DNA of 64,000 nt, taken from Planctomycetota bacterium. GTDB lineage: Bacteria; Planctomycetota; UBA1135; UBA2386. A program made the translations under genes and the position numbers. Where the stretch lies: the NCBI GenBank assembly GCA_020638655.1, contig JACKIC010000011.1:1-64000 (forward strand). Direction: 5' to 3'. The notes beneath the pieces are model-generated. The model was not told where the DNA came from. It ran no database searches and saw only the letters and a program-made list of their open reading frames with translations. Positions 45,125 through 61,689 of the stretch are shown piece after piece (within the stretch, counting starts at the first letter, position 1; each line of letters opens with the position of its first letter).

Positions 45125-45198
45125 GCGGGTGTAGCTCAAAGGTAGAGCTCCAGCCTTCCAAGCTGGCTGTGAGGGTTCGATTCCCTCCACCCGCTCCA
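45125..45198 (+). tRNA. tRNA-Gly(TCC)
   Basis: Acceptor arms GCGGGTG and CACCCGC pair; CCA is encoded. Anticodon loop CTTCCAA gives TCC (glycine, GGA). T arm GAGGG TTCGATT CCCTC is normal. Confidence 0.97.
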
Positions 45199-45258
45199 AT
45201 TTCGTCGCCGTCGTTCGCGCCCGCTGCACGTAGCCTCGCTCTTTCTCCGTTTGCGTCT

Positions 45259-45333
45259 GCTGCCATAGCTCAGTGGTAGAGCACCTCCTTGGTAAGGAGG
45301 AGGTCGTGGGTTCAAGTCCCACTGGCAGCTCCA
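45259..45333 (+). tRNA. tRNA-Thr(GGT)
   Basis: Acceptor arms GCTGCCA and TGGCAGC pair; CCA is encoded. Anticodon loop TTGGTAA gives GGT (threonine, ACC/ACU). It directly precedes tuf, as in many bacteria with a Thr-Tyr-Gly-Thr-tuf cluster. Confidence 0.97.
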
Positions 45334-45448
45334 TCTTCAGCATCCATCCCCATCGTCGTTCGCGTCCCGGCCATCCTTCCGGTCGCGGGCGACAGTTGAT
45401 CATCCCTTTCAGTGTTGGCGGGCCGCGCGGCCCCCGAGTTCGAGACCC

Positions 45449-46651
<1,203 letters not shown>

Positions 46652-46658
46652 TCCTCGA

Positions 46659-46692
46659 GGTGGGAGGGCCCGCTGAGGCGAGTCCTCCCGCC
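46659..46692 (+). terminator. Hairpin after tuf
   Basis: GGTGGGAGG (46659-46667) pairs with CCTCCCGCC (46684-46692), with one G-T pair and a 16-base loop, shortly after the tuf stop. No T-run follows, so it may be a weak or processing hairpin before tRNA-Trp. Confidence 0.3.
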
Positions 46693-46811
46693 AGCAGAAT
46701 TCGCCGCGTCGAGAGGGGGGTTCGCTCAACTCTGGCAGCCGCAGCAATGCGGTGTCGACTCGTCGCTCGCTGGAGTCCACGGCCGATGGCCGGAGACCCG
46801 ACGGGCAACAC

Positions 46812-46887
46812 AGGGCAGTAGCTCAATTGGTAGAGCTGTCGATTCCAAATCGACCGGTTGTGGGTTCAAGTCCTTCCTGCCCTGCCA
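46812..46887 (+). tRNA. tRNA-Trp(CCA)
   Basis: Acceptor arms AGGGCAG and CTGCCCT pair; 3' CCA is encoded. Anticodon loop TTCCAAA gives CCA (tryptophan). Its place between tuf and secE is the standard bacterial order. Confidence 0.97.
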
Positions 46888-47075
46888 ACTTCATGGCGTC
46901 GTCGCCCCGCGGTTCCCATGCACGGTTTCCTCGGGGTGGGTGCCATGGCGCCGGGCCTTGGTGGCTGGCCGGGCCGCTTCCCGCGCCGCGGGTGCACGCG
47001 AGGCGTTGCGGCGGCGAGGCAACGCCCCCTGCAAGGCAATCCAAGGCAAATGCTGGGCACGCGGGTGCCCGTGTG

Positions 47076-47081
47076 TAGAAT
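47076..47081 (+). promoter_or_regulatory. Candidate -10 box upstream of secE
   Basis: TAGAAT at 47076-47081 lies 78 bases before the secE GTG. No good -35 exists; instead a hairpin (GGGCAC at 47055 with GTGCCC at 47065-47070) ends just before it and might terminate or process the tRNA-Trp transcript. The rest of the 272-base gap between tRNA-Trp and secE holds nothing else I can name. Confidence 0.3.
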
Positions 47082-47159
47082 GCTCGCCCTCGATTCGGCC
47101 CGAACCGTCGCGACTTCCGCGGCGCCGGGCACCCGTTTGATGCAAGATCGGAGACCACT

Positions 47160-47597
47160 GTGAGCTATCGCAAGGACCAAGGACGCTACGCGCGCATGCT
47201 CGCCTTCTGGGGCCTGACGCTGCTCGTCATGTACGGCTGCTTCTACAGCGGCGGGTTGGTCAGCGTCCTGGACCGGTGGCTCGGCGACGCCAACACCACC
47301 TACGTCGATCCGTTCCCGCTGCTCGGCAAGCTCAAGACCTCGAGCTTGATCGCCCTCGGCGTGCTGGTCGCGGTCGCGTTCGGTTTCCACCTGATCATGG
47401 CGCGACCCAAGGTCGCCGACGCCCTGGTCGAGACCGAGAACGAGATGCGCAAGGTCACCTGGCCGACCTGGGGCGAAGCCTGGCAGGGCACGATGGCCGT
47501 CACCGCGATGGTGGTGGTGTTGTTCCTGTTCCTGACCGGCGTCGACCTGATGCTGATCACGGTGATGGAGATGCTGATGCCGGGAGGCAAAGGCTGA
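47160..47597 (+). CDS. secE: Preprotein translocase subunit SecE, three-helix form
   Basis: The 145-residue protein is the SecE subunit of the SecYEG channel. The C-terminal third holds the family core: the amphipathic ENEMRKVTWPTWGEAWQGT and a last membrane helix. Two more hydrophobic segments lie in front (LAFWGLTLLVMYGCFYSGGL and SSLIALGVLVAVAFGFHLIM), giving three helices as in enteric bacteria, whereas most bacteria have one. GTG at 47160 is the start; there is no clear Shine-Dalgarno. The stop shares one base with the nusG ATG (TGATG). Confidence 0.93.
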   Translation: MSYRKDQGRYARMLAFWGLTLLVMYGCFYSGGLVSVLDRWLGDANTTYVDPFPLLGKLKTSSLIALGVLVAVAFGFHLIMARPKVADALVETENEMRKVTWPTWGEAWQGTMAVTAMVVVLFLFLTGVDLMLITVMEMLMPGGKG

Positions 47598-48127
47598 TGG
47601 CGCTGCAGTGGTACTTCCTCCGGGTCCAGGTCGGTCGTGAAGACCGGATCCGCGAGAGCATGGTGCGCCGGCTGAAGCAGGCTGGCATCGAGAGCCTGGT
47701 GCCGCAGATCGTGGTGCCGGTGGAGATCATCGCCGACCATCGCCAGGGCAAGAAGGTCGTCAAGCGCCGCAAGCTCTACCCCGGCTATCTGATGGTCGAG
47801 ATGGACCTTTCGGACGACGTCTGGTTCGTGCTGCGCGAGACGCCGGGCTTCGGCGACTTCGTCGGCGGCCACACCCAGCCGACTCCGGCGGCGTCCGAGG
47901 ACGTCGAGAAGGTGCTCGCGAGCATGGATGCGAGCAAGGAGCAGCCGAAGGTCGCGGTCACCTTCAAGAAGGGGGACCGGGTCAAGATCAAGACCGGCGC
48001 CTTCGAGAACACCGACGCCACGGTGGAAGAGGTGCACGCCGACAAGGGCACGCTCGACGTCAGCGTCAACTTCTTCGGCCGGCCGACGCCGATGTCGCTC
48101 GGCTACTGGGAAGTCGAGCTGATCTGA
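47597..48127 (+). CDS. nusG: Transcription termination/antitermination protein NusG
   Basis: The 176-residue protein binds RNA polymerase and links it to Rho or the ribosome. The NGN domain (QWYFLRVQVGREDRIRESMV, YPGYLMVEMDLSDDVWFVLRETPGFGDFVGG) and the C-terminal KOW domain (FKKGDRVKIKTGAFENTDATVEEV, SVNFFGRPTPMSL) are both present. Start overlaps the secE stop. The stop codon sits in the first copy of a 14-bp tandem repeat. Confidence 0.97.
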   Translation: MALQWYFLRVQVGREDRIRESMVRRLKQAGIESLVPQIVVPVEIIADHRQGKKVVKRRKLYPGYLMVEMDLSDDVWFVLRETPGFGDFVGGHTQPTPAASEDVEKVLASMDASKEQPKVAVTFKKGDRVKIKTGAFENTDATVEEVHADKGTLDVSVNFFGRPTPMSLGYWEVELI

Positions 48128-48177
48128 GCCCGGTGATCTGAGCCCGGTGATCTGGGCCCGGCTGATCTGGGCCCGGC
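48121..48177 (+). repeat. 14-bp tandem repeat copying the end of nusG
   Basis: GATCTGAGCCCGGT at 48121-48134 includes the nusG stop (48125-48127). An exact copy follows at 48135-48148, then diverged copies at 48149-48162 and 48164-48177. Extra TGA triplets therefore follow the real stop in more than one frame. Confidence 0.92.
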
Positions 48178-48284
48178 GGGGGAGGCCGCCTCTCCCGCAC
48201 CCGCTGCGGCGTCCCGCCGCATCTCCGCACGCGGCGCCCGTGGGCTGGAGTCGCCGGATTTTGCGGAAGTTGCAGCTTGCCCCG

Positions 48285-48313
48285 TTGACAGTGAGTGGCC
48301 GTTCTGGTTCACT
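48285..48313 (+). promoter_or_regulatory. Extended -10 promoter of the rplK operon
   Basis: A perfect TTGACA (48285-48290), a 17-base spacer and TTCACT (48308-48313) preceded by TGG, the extended -10 element. The leader to rplK would be about 125 bases. Placed after nusG, it separates secE-nusG from the ribosomal protein genes. Confidence 0.6.
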
Positions 48314-48446
48314 CTTCGCCCCCCTTTCCCGAACGGAATCGCTCCGATCGGATCCTCGAGATCGCTGATCCCCAGCCCCCGAGGACTCTTCATGTGGGAG
48401 GGTGTCGGCGTCCGTCGGCATCCGTCAGCACCGCAGAGAGAACGAC

Positions 48447-48872
48447 ATGGCCAAGGAAGTAACCGCTCAGATCAAGTTGCAGTGCCCGGCAGGGCAGGCG
48501 ACGCCGGCGCCCCCCGTGGGCCCCGCGCTCGGCCAGCACGGTGTCAACATCGGACTGTTCGTCAAGCAGTTCAACGACGAGACCCGCGCGCAGGCCGGTT
48601 TGATCATCCCGGTGATCGTTTCGGTCTACAAGGACCGCACCTTCACCCTCGCCTACAAGTCTCCGCCCGCTTCGGTGTTGCTGAAGAAGGCGGCGAAGAT
48701 CGCCACGGCAGCCCAGACGCCTGGCAGTCAGATCGCCGGTGAGGTCACGCGCGCGCAGGTTCGCGAGATCGCCCAGATGAAGATCAAGGACTTGAACGCG
48801 GTGGATGAAGCAGCGGCGATGCGCATGGTGGAAGGCACCGCGCGCTCGTGTGGCATCAAGGTCGTCGATTGA
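48447..48872 (+). CDS. rplK: 50S ribosomal protein L11
   Basis: The 141-residue protein forms the GTPase-associated centre with 23S rRNA. The N-terminal proline-rich switch (PAGQATPAPPVGPALGQHGVNI) and the C-terminal rRNA-binding half (TRAQVREIAQMKIKDLNA, GTARSCGI) are typical. ATG at 48447 begins the conserved MAKEVTAQIKLQ and has a GAGAGA about five bases upstream. First gene of rplKAJL. Confidence 0.98.
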   Translation: MAKEVTAQIKLQCPAGQATPAPPVGPALGQHGVNIGLFVKQFNDETRAQAGLIIPVIVSVYKDRTFTLAYKSPPASVLLKKAAKIATAAQTPGSQIAGEVTRAQVREIAQMKIKDLNAVDEAAAMRMVEGTARSCGIKVVD

Positions 48873-48961
48873 GATTCGTCGGTCGACGCTGAGTGCCGCG
48901 GGCGCCGTGCGCCCCGTCGGACACCGGATCGTCGCCCCGACACCAGCAATTAGGAGCATTC

Positions 48962-49648
48962 ATGGCACGCAAGCGCAGCCGTCGCTACCAGAAGGTCGCC
49001 GCCAAGGTCGACCGCACCAAGCGCTACGCCTTGACGGAAGGTCTGGCGCTGATCAAGTCTCTCCAAGGCCCCAAGTTCGACGAAGCCGTCGATCTGGTCG
49101 TTCGCATCGGTATCGACGCGAAGAAGACGGACCAGCTGGTCCGCGGCTCGGTCAGTCTCCCCAAGGGCACGGGCAAGTCCGTGCGGATCGCCGTGTTCGC
49201 CGAAGGCGAGAAGGCGGCCGCGGCGCTCGAGGCCGGGGCTGACTTCGTCGGCGCGGCCGACCTCGCCGACAAGATCGAGAAGGGCTTCACCGACTTCGAC
49301 ATGACCATCGCGTCGCCCGACATGATGCGTTTCGTCGGCAAGCTCGGTAAGGTCCTCGGCCCGCAGGGCAAGATGCCCTCGCCCAAGGCCGGCACGGTCA
49401 CCCCGAACGTCGCCGACGCCGTGCGCGAGTTCAAGGCCGGCAAGATCGAGTTCCGCACCGACGCGGGCGCCAACGTGCACGCCGCCGTCGGCAAGAAGTC
49501 GTTCGGCGCCGAGGACCTCGCCGCCAACATCACCGCCTTCGTCGACCACCTGCGCACCCTGCGTCCGTCGCAGGCCAAGGGCGCGTTCATCCGCAAGGTC
49601 GTCGTTTCCACCTCGATGGGCCCGGGCGTGACCCTGGCGGTCGACTAA
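48962..49648 (+). CDS. rplA: 50S ribosomal protein L1
   Basis: The 228-residue protein forms the L1 stalk that guides deacylated tRNA out of the E site; in many bacteria it also represses its own operon mRNA. Marks: KRYALTEGLALIKS, FDEAVDLVVRIGIDAKKTDQLVRG, LGKVLGPQGKMPSPKAGTV and SMGPGVTL. ATG at 48962 follows AGGAG by about four bases. It is 89 bases downstream of rplK. Confidence 0.98.
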   Translation: MARKRSRRYQKVAAKVDRTKRYALTEGLALIKSLQGPKFDEAVDLVVRIGIDAKKTDQLVRGSVSLPKGTGKSVRIAVFAEGEKAAAALEAGADFVGAADLADKIEKGFTDFDMTIASPDMMRFVGKLGKVLGPQGKMPSPKAGTVTPNVADAVREFKAGKIEFRTDAGANVHAAVGKKSFGAEDLAANITAFVDHLRTLRPSQAKGAFIRKVVVSTSMGPGVTLAVD

Positions 49649-49659
49649 GGAGCTCTGTC

Positions 49660-50187
49660 ATGCCGAACCTGGTCAACAACATCCTCCTCGACGAGCTGCA
49701 GAAGGAGTTCCAGAACATGGGCTCCTGCGTGGTCGTCGAGTACGGCAACGTTCAGCCCAAGCAGGACATCGAGATCCGCACCAAGCTGCGGGAAGCCGGC
49801 GTCCGTTACCGCGTCGTCCGCCGCCGCCTGGCCCAGAAGGCCTTCGCGAACCTCGACCTCGACATGGGCGATGCCCTGCTGGGTCGCTGCGCCATCGCGA
49901 TCGCCGACAAGGAAGGCGCGATCCACGCCGCCAAGATCCTCCGCGAGTGGATCAAGGCCACCAAGGACGCGCCGCTGCAGATCAAGGGTGGCATCGTCGA
50001 GGGGCAGGCCTACCTGGGCAGCGCCGCCGACGTGATCGCCGATCTCCCCGATCGCAACACCGTCAACACCCAGATCGTCTCGGCGATCAGCGGCCCGGCC
50101 CGATCGATCGCCTCGATCCTCAGCGCCGTGGCCGGCGGCCTGGCGCGCTGCATCCAGGCGCGCGTCGACAAGGGGTCGCCCGAGTAG
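49660..50187 (+). CDS. rplJ: 50S ribosomal protein L10
   Basis: The 175-residue protein anchors L7/L12 dimers to the ribosome. The N-terminal rRNA-binding part includes VVVEYGNVQPKQDIEIRTKLREAGVRYRVV, and the C-terminal helix (ARSIASILSAVAGGLARCIQAR) is where L7/L12 binds. AAGGAG precedes the ATG. The gap to rplA is only 11 bases, so the usual L10 leader structure cannot lie directly upstream; autoregulation, if present, must act elsewhere. Confidence 0.97.
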   Translation: MPNLVNNILLDELQKEFQNMGSCVVVEYGNVQPKQDIEIRTKLREAGVRYRVVRRRLAQKAFANLDLDMGDALLGRCAIAIADKEGAIHAAKILREWIKATKDAPLQIKGGIVEGQAYLGSAADVIADLPDRNTVNTQIVSAISGPARSIASILSAVAGGLARCIQARVDKGSPE

Positions 50188-50289
50188 CGGCGGCCGGTGC
50201 GCACTGCCTGGTGCGCAAGCTGATTCAAACTAGCCAATTACGGCGTCTCTTACCCAAAGCATTCCAGAATACCGGAGGTTGTAGCCATC

Positions 50290-50694
50290 ATGTCGGAAGC
50301 TGAAAACGTGGTCCTCGATGCTGATCTCGAGGAAATCTTCACCAAGATCGACGGCCTGAGCCTGGGCAAGGCTGCCCAGCTCGTCAAGGCCATGGAAGCT
50401 CGCTGGGGTGTCTCGGCGGCGGCTCCGGTCGCGGTTGCTGCTGCGGCCCCGGCCGCCGGCGGCGCTGCCGCTGCTGAGGAGCAGACCGAGTTCACCGTCA
50501 TCCTCAAGGAAGGCGGCGCGCAGAAGATCAACGTCATCAAGGTCGTGCGTGAGATCACCGGCCTGGGCCTCAAGGAGGCCAAGGCGCTGGTCGACGAGGC
50601 TCCCAAGCCTGTCAAGGAAGGTGTGAGCAAGGACGAGGCAGCCGAGCTGCAGAAGAAGCTGACCGAGGCTGGTGCCACGGTCGAGCTCAAGTAG
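50290..50694 (+). CDS. rplL: 50S ribosomal protein L7/L12
   Basis: The 134-residue stalk protein recruits translation factors. The N-terminal dimerisation helices come first, then an Ala-rich hinge (SAAAPVAVAAAAPAAGG), then the C-terminal factor-binding domain (TEFTVILKEGGAQKINVIKVVREITGLGLKEAKALVDEAPKPVKEGVSKDEA). Longer than E. coli by about 13 residues, mostly near the N-terminus. GGAGG lies nine bases upstream of the ATG. Confidence 0.98.
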   Translation: MSEAENVVLDADLEEIFTKIDGLSLGKAAQLVKAMEARWGVSAAAPVAVAAAAPAAGGAAAAEEQTEFTVILKEGGAQKINVIKVVREITGLGLKEAKALVDEAPKPVKEGVSKDEAAELQKKLTEAGATVELK

Positions 50695-50727
50695 TGGGTC
50701 GCCCGTCCGCGCGCGCGCCGGGGCCTT

Positions 50728-50750
50728 GGGACCTTGGGTCCGAAGGTCCC
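50728..50750 (+). terminator. Attenuator-like hairpin between rplL and rpoB
   Basis: GGGACCTT (50728-50735) pairs perfectly with AAGGTCCC (50743-50750) over a seven-base loop, 33 bases after the rplL stop. There is no T-run, so partial termination or RNA cleavage is more likely than full termination. Confidence 0.4.
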
Positions 50751-50924
50751 GGTTGCGCACCCAGTCACAACCTTCTCGCTGCCCGGCGACTCCTTCGCGA
50801 TTTGCGTTGCGGATGAGTGGCTCGGGTCTGTACTCTTGCACCGCTGCCGGTTCGGTTTTTGCATGGCCCACGGTTCTCACCTAGTGTGAGCTTCGTGCGC
50901 GTGCATTCGTCGACCACAGGCAGC

Positions 50925-50954
50925 GTCCCGGTTTGCAAAGTCCCGGTTTGCAAA
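50925..50954. repeat. 15-bp direct repeat upstream of rpoB
   Basis: GTCCCGGTTTGCAAA occurs twice head to tail (50925-50939, 50940-50954), 55 bases before the rpoB start. A recent tandem duplication or a protein-binding pair are both possible. Confidence 0.85.
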
Positions 50955-51009
50955 GCACAGTCGGATCGAAAAGCGCTGGGCCCGGACGCGGGCCCTCAGG
51001 TGGAACCGC

Positions 51010-54720
<3,711 letters not shown>

Positions 54721-54852
54721 TCGCCCGCGCGGTCTGCCGAAGCGCTCGTCGCGCAACTCAACCGTTTACCAGTCAGCATCTCACCTCTCGCAAACTGTCG
54801 TCCCGCGCCGTGAACACGGCGCGCCCGACGAGCAACTACAAGGCGGCGCACG

Positions 54853-59067
<4,215 letters not shown>

Positions 59068-59108
59068 GGCCCGACGCCTCCCGTTTCCCGACCGATTGTG
59101 GAACCCGA

Positions 59109-59125
59109 CGGCGCCTGCGGCGCCG
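59109..59125 (+). terminator. Hairpin after rpoC
   Basis: CGGCGCC (59109-59115) pairs with GGCGCCG (59119-59125) over a three-base loop, 42 bases after the rpoC stop and before the rpsL promoter. No T-run follows. Confidence 0.35.
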
Positions 59126-59166
59126 AGGGGGGGCCGGATTCCCTGCTCCGTTGCTCGCCGACGGGG

Positions 59167-59194
59167 TTGCATTCCCGACCCGATTCTCTATCCT
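59167..59194 (+). promoter_or_regulatory. Sigma70-type promoter of rpsL-rpsG
   Basis: TTGCAT (59167-59172), 16-base spacer, TATCCT (59189-59194). The leader to rpsL would be about 35 bases and includes AGGA before the ATG. Confidence 0.55.
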
Positions 59195-59234
59195 CCCCAC
59201 CCCTCATTTCCCGGACTGCGCAGACTAGGACAGT

Positions 59235-59609
59235 ATGCCGACCATCAACCAGCTGGTTCGCAAGGGCCGCAAGAAGATCAAGTACAAGAGCAAGTCGCCG
59301 ATCCTCGACGCCTGCCCGCACAAGCGCGGCGTGTGTCTGCAGGTGAAGACGATGACGCCGAAGAAGCCGAACTCGGCTCTGCGCAAGATCGCGCGCGTGC
59401 GCCTCAGCAACGGCAAGGAGACCACGGTCTACATTCCTGGTGAGGGTCACAACCTGCAGGAACACTCGATCGTGCTGATCCGCGGCGGCCGCGTGCGCGA
59501 CCTCCCCGGTGTGCGCTACCACGTGCTGCGCGGTTGCCTGGACGCCTCGGGCGTCGAGAGCCGTCGCCGCAGCCGCAGCAAGTACGGCGCGAAGCGCCCC
59601 AAGAAGTAG
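59235..59609 (+). CDS. rpsL: 30S ribosomal protein S12, with Arg at the streptomycin-site Lys
   Basis: The 124-residue decoding-centre protein. MPTINQLVRKGRKK, TPKKPNSALRKIARVRLSNG and GEGHNLQEHSIVLIRGGRV are standard. Lys43 (TPKKPNS) is kept. At the second streptomycin-resistance site the motif reads GGRVRDLPG: Arg88, where many bacteria have Lys (K87 in E. coli, K88 in Mycobacterium). Lys-to-Arg there is a known resistance change in other species. ATG at 59235 follows AGGA. It is the first gene of the rpsL-rpsG unit. Confidence 0.98.
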   Translation: MPTINQLVRKGRKKIKYKSKSPILDACPHKRGVCLQVKTMTPKKPNSALRKIARVRLSNGKETTVYIPGEGHNLQEHSIVLIRGGRVRDLPGVRYHVLRGCLDASGVESRRRSRSKYGAKRPKK

Positions 59610-59687
59610 TTCGCCCGAAGCAGTCGTTCGTCGCCAGTCCTGTCGCAGTCCCACCGTCCGAACTGAATCCACCCGCCGAAGCCTCCG

Positions 59688-60161
59688 ATGCCTCGCTCCT
59701 ACAAGTCCACCGAAGTCCACCTGAAGGGCGACCCCCGCTACAACAACAAGCTGGCCAGCAAGATCGTCAACAAGATCATGCTGCAGGGGAAGAAGACGAC
59801 CGCGCAGCGGCTCTTCTACGAGGCCATCGACACGGTCGTCGGCAAGATCGAGAACGGCGACGCCGTCGAGGTCTTCACGAAGGCCATCGAGAACATCAAG
59901 CCGCGCGTCGAAGTGCGCAGCAAGCGCGTCGGTGGCGCGACCTACCAGGTCCCGCGCGAAGTCAACAAGCGCCGCCAGCAGAGCCTCGCGATCCGTTGGC
60001 TCGTGGACGCTGCCCGCGCCAAGCGCGGCAAGCCGATGGCCCGCTCGCTCGCCGAGGAGCTGTTCGACGCCTTCAACAACCAGGGCGCCGCGGTCACCAA
60101 GAAGGAGAACGTGCACAAGATGGCCGAGGCGAACAGCGCCTACAGCCACTTTGCCTGGTAG
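59688..60161 (+). CDS. rpsG: 30S ribosomal protein S7
   Basis: The 157-residue protein organises the head of the small subunit at the E site. Marks: NKIMLQGKKTTAQRLFYEA, KAIENIKPRVEVRSKRVGGATYQVP, and RKKENVHKMAEANSAYSHFAW-like C-terminus (here TKKENVHKMAEANSAY). It is 78 bases downstream of rpsL. The usual next genes fusA and tuf are missing; instead a tandem repeat and a strong terminator follow. Confidence 0.98.
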   Translation: MPRSYKSTEVHLKGDPRYNNKLASKIVNKIMLQGKKTTAQRLFYEAIDTVVGKIENGDAVEVFTKAIENIKPRVEVRSKRVGGATYQVPREVNKRRQQSLAIRWLVDAARAKRGKPMARSLAEELFDAFNNQGAAVTKKENVHKMAEANSAYSHFAW

Positions 60162-60222
60162 TTGGCACTTTGCCTGGTAGTTGGCACTTTGCCTGGTAGT
60201 TGGCACTTCGCCTGGTCACAGG
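60147..60222 (+). repeat. 19-bp tandem repeat copying the end of rpsG
   Basis: CACTTTGCCTGGTAGTTGG occurs exactly at 60147-60165, 60166-60184 and 60185-60203, with a degenerate fourth copy at 60204-60222. The first copy contains the rpsG stop TAG (60159-60161). The copied TAGs at 60178 and 60197 lie in the other two frames. Confidence 0.95.
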
Positions 60223-60263
60223 CATCTCGCCGCACCAGTCGAACCGCGTCCTCGACGCCCCCG

Positions 60264-60290
60264 AAACCCCGCTCCGAGCGGGGTTTCTTC
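60264..60290 (+). terminator. Intrinsic terminator after rpsG
   Basis: AAACCCCGCT (60264-60273) pairs perfectly with AGCGGGGTTT (60277-60286) over a three-base loop and is followed by a T-rich CTTCGTTT. It closes the rpsL-rpsG unit and is the best canonical terminator in the window. Confidence 0.85.
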
Positions 60291-60418
60291 GTTTCTGGGC
60301 GGGGCCCTGCGGGAACGCTTGGCGAAGGGGAATAGAGGGGGCCGCTCGGTGGTCCGAGGCCGCGCGAAAGTACGCGCCCGCGACGTTTTCGGTCGCTGCG
60401 CCCGCCTCAACCCTGGTC

Positions 60419-60424
60419 TAGACT
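60419..60424 (+). promoter_or_regulatory. Candidate -10 box for the PDZ-type membrane protein gene
   Basis: TAGACT ends ten bases before the ATG at 60435, implying a very short leader; no Shine-Dalgarno or -35 is visible. Confidence 0.3.
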
Positions 60425-60434
60425 CGGCCCACCG

Positions 60435-61679
60435 ATGAAGTTGCCCATTCCGACGCTGCTCTACCTCTGCGCCGCCGGTCTGTTCGGTTACGCCGGCTGG
60501 ACGGTCTACAAGATGCTGCCGCTGCTCGACAACAAGACCAACCAGGACGCGACGTCGAAGGGGCAGAAGGATGGCCTGGACCGCCTGGGCAAGGGCAAGG
60601 GGCAGGGGCCGGTGACGGTCGACTGGCAATACACCGACCGCACCGCGGGGTGGTGGGCACAGTTCAAGGCGCCCAACTACATCGGCAAGCTGCCCGAAGT
60701 GCCCGTGGACCCGAAGGAGCAGGAGAACAAGGTCACCGAGCGGCCGCTCGATGTCCGCCCTCTCGAGCAGATCATCGAGCTGGTCTCATTGACCTACGAC
60801 GGCAGCACGCTGGGCAAGGGCGGCAACTCGCACGTGATCGTGCGGTACAAGCCCGAGGCCAACGTGCAGCCCCCCGAGTGGTACATGCGAGAGAACGCGC
60901 TCGACGGCGCCGGTGGACCGGCGACGGCCCTGCCGCGCGACGTCGCCGCGACGCGCGGTGGCCGTCCCAACCAGCCTCGTCCGAACGCGCCGATGCCGAC
61001 CTCGATGGTCGGCCGCGAGATCCAGCAGATGGTCTGGATCGACGGCGGCGATGACGTGCGCCGCACCGCGACGCTGTGGGGAGAGTTCGACAACATCAAG
61101 TTGGTGCGGGTCGCTCCCGACGCGCAGTCGGCGTTCTTCGTGCGCACGCCGCCGCCGCCCAAGGAGGGCGAACCGGCGGTGGAGCCCAAGGAGGAGGAGC
61201 TGATCAAGACCAACGCCGCGATCAGCCAGGACCTGCTGCGCGAACTGCGGGTGCTGCAGGGACGCTCGCCGACCGAGGGTGGTCAGCGGCGCGATGTCGC
61301 CGCCGGCGCGCAGAACACCTGGATCGAGAGCGAGTCGACCACGCAGGTCGGCAACCGCTGGAACATCGGGCGCCAGGACGAGAAGCGCTTCCGCGACCCC
61401 GACGAGCTGCTGACGCAGATCCACGTCGACACCTACGTCAGCAATCACAGCGATACGCGCGGCCTCGTCGTGCGCGGCATCGACCCGCAGATCGCGTCCA
61501 ACTTCGGCATCGCGCAGCAGGACGTGCTGCTCGAGATCAACAGCCGCAAGGTGCAGACGCAGGCGCAGGCGATGCAGTTCGTGAAGGGTGAGTACAACAA
61601 GGGCGTGCGCACCTACGTCACGCAGTGGCTGTCGAACGGCCAGATCGTCGAGCGCATCTACCAGGCGCCCGACAAGTAG
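60435..61679 (+). CDS. Membrane-anchored protein with C-terminal PDZ-like domain
   Basis: The 414-residue product has one N-terminal membrane helix (TLLYLCAAGLFGYAGWTVYKML) and a large periplasmic part. A middle beta domain (about 100-150 and 185-230) is split by a Pro/Arg/Asn-rich linker; the C-terminus (about 345-410: GLVVRGIDPQIASNFGIAQQDVLLEINSRKV, then an alpha-beta end) looks like a PDZ domain such as that of GspC in type II secretion. The overall layout (helix, beta domain, PDZ) also recalls GspC, but no other secretion gene is nearby, so this is only a suggestion. It starts a unit with coaX and the GTPase. Confidence 0.75.
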   Translation: MKLPIPTLLYLCAAGLFGYAGWTVYKMLPLLDNKTNQDATSKGQKDGLDRLGKGKGQGPVTVDWQYTDRTAGWWAQFKAPNYIGKLPEVPVDPKEQENKVTERPLDVRPLEQIIELVSLTYDGSTLGKGGNSHVIVRYKPEANVQPPEWYMRENALDGAGGPATALPRDVAATRGGRPNQPRPNAPMPTSMVGREIQQMVWIDGGDDVRRTATLWGEFDNIKLVRVAPDAQSAFFVRTPPPPKEGEPAVEPKEEELIKTNAAISQDLLRELRVLQGRSPTEGGQRRDVAAGAQNTWIESESTTQVGNRWNIGRQDEKRFRDPDELLTQIHVDTYVSNHSDTRGLVVRGIDPQIASNFGIAQQDVLLEINSRKVQTQAQAMQFVKGEYNKGVRTYVTQWLSNGQIVERIYQAPDK

Positions 61680-61689
61680 CGGGCCCGGC

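Larger units (their letters stand above)
50695..51009 (+). other. 315-base rplL-rpoB intergenic region
   Basis: No gene is visible. It holds a hairpin (50728-50735 with 50743-50750), a small CTCAC-CTAGT-GTGAG palindrome near 50876-50890, and a 15-bp direct repeat. A poor TTGCGG/TACTCT pair at 50807-50836 is the only promoter-like match. In many bacteria this gap attenuates or processes the rplJL-rpoBC transcript, which would suit these hairpins. Confidence 0.5.

Noticed and set aside
50807..50836. TTGCGG/TACTCT as an rpoB promoter
   Set aside because: The -10 matches the consensus at only three positions; such pairs are expected by chance in a 315-base gap.
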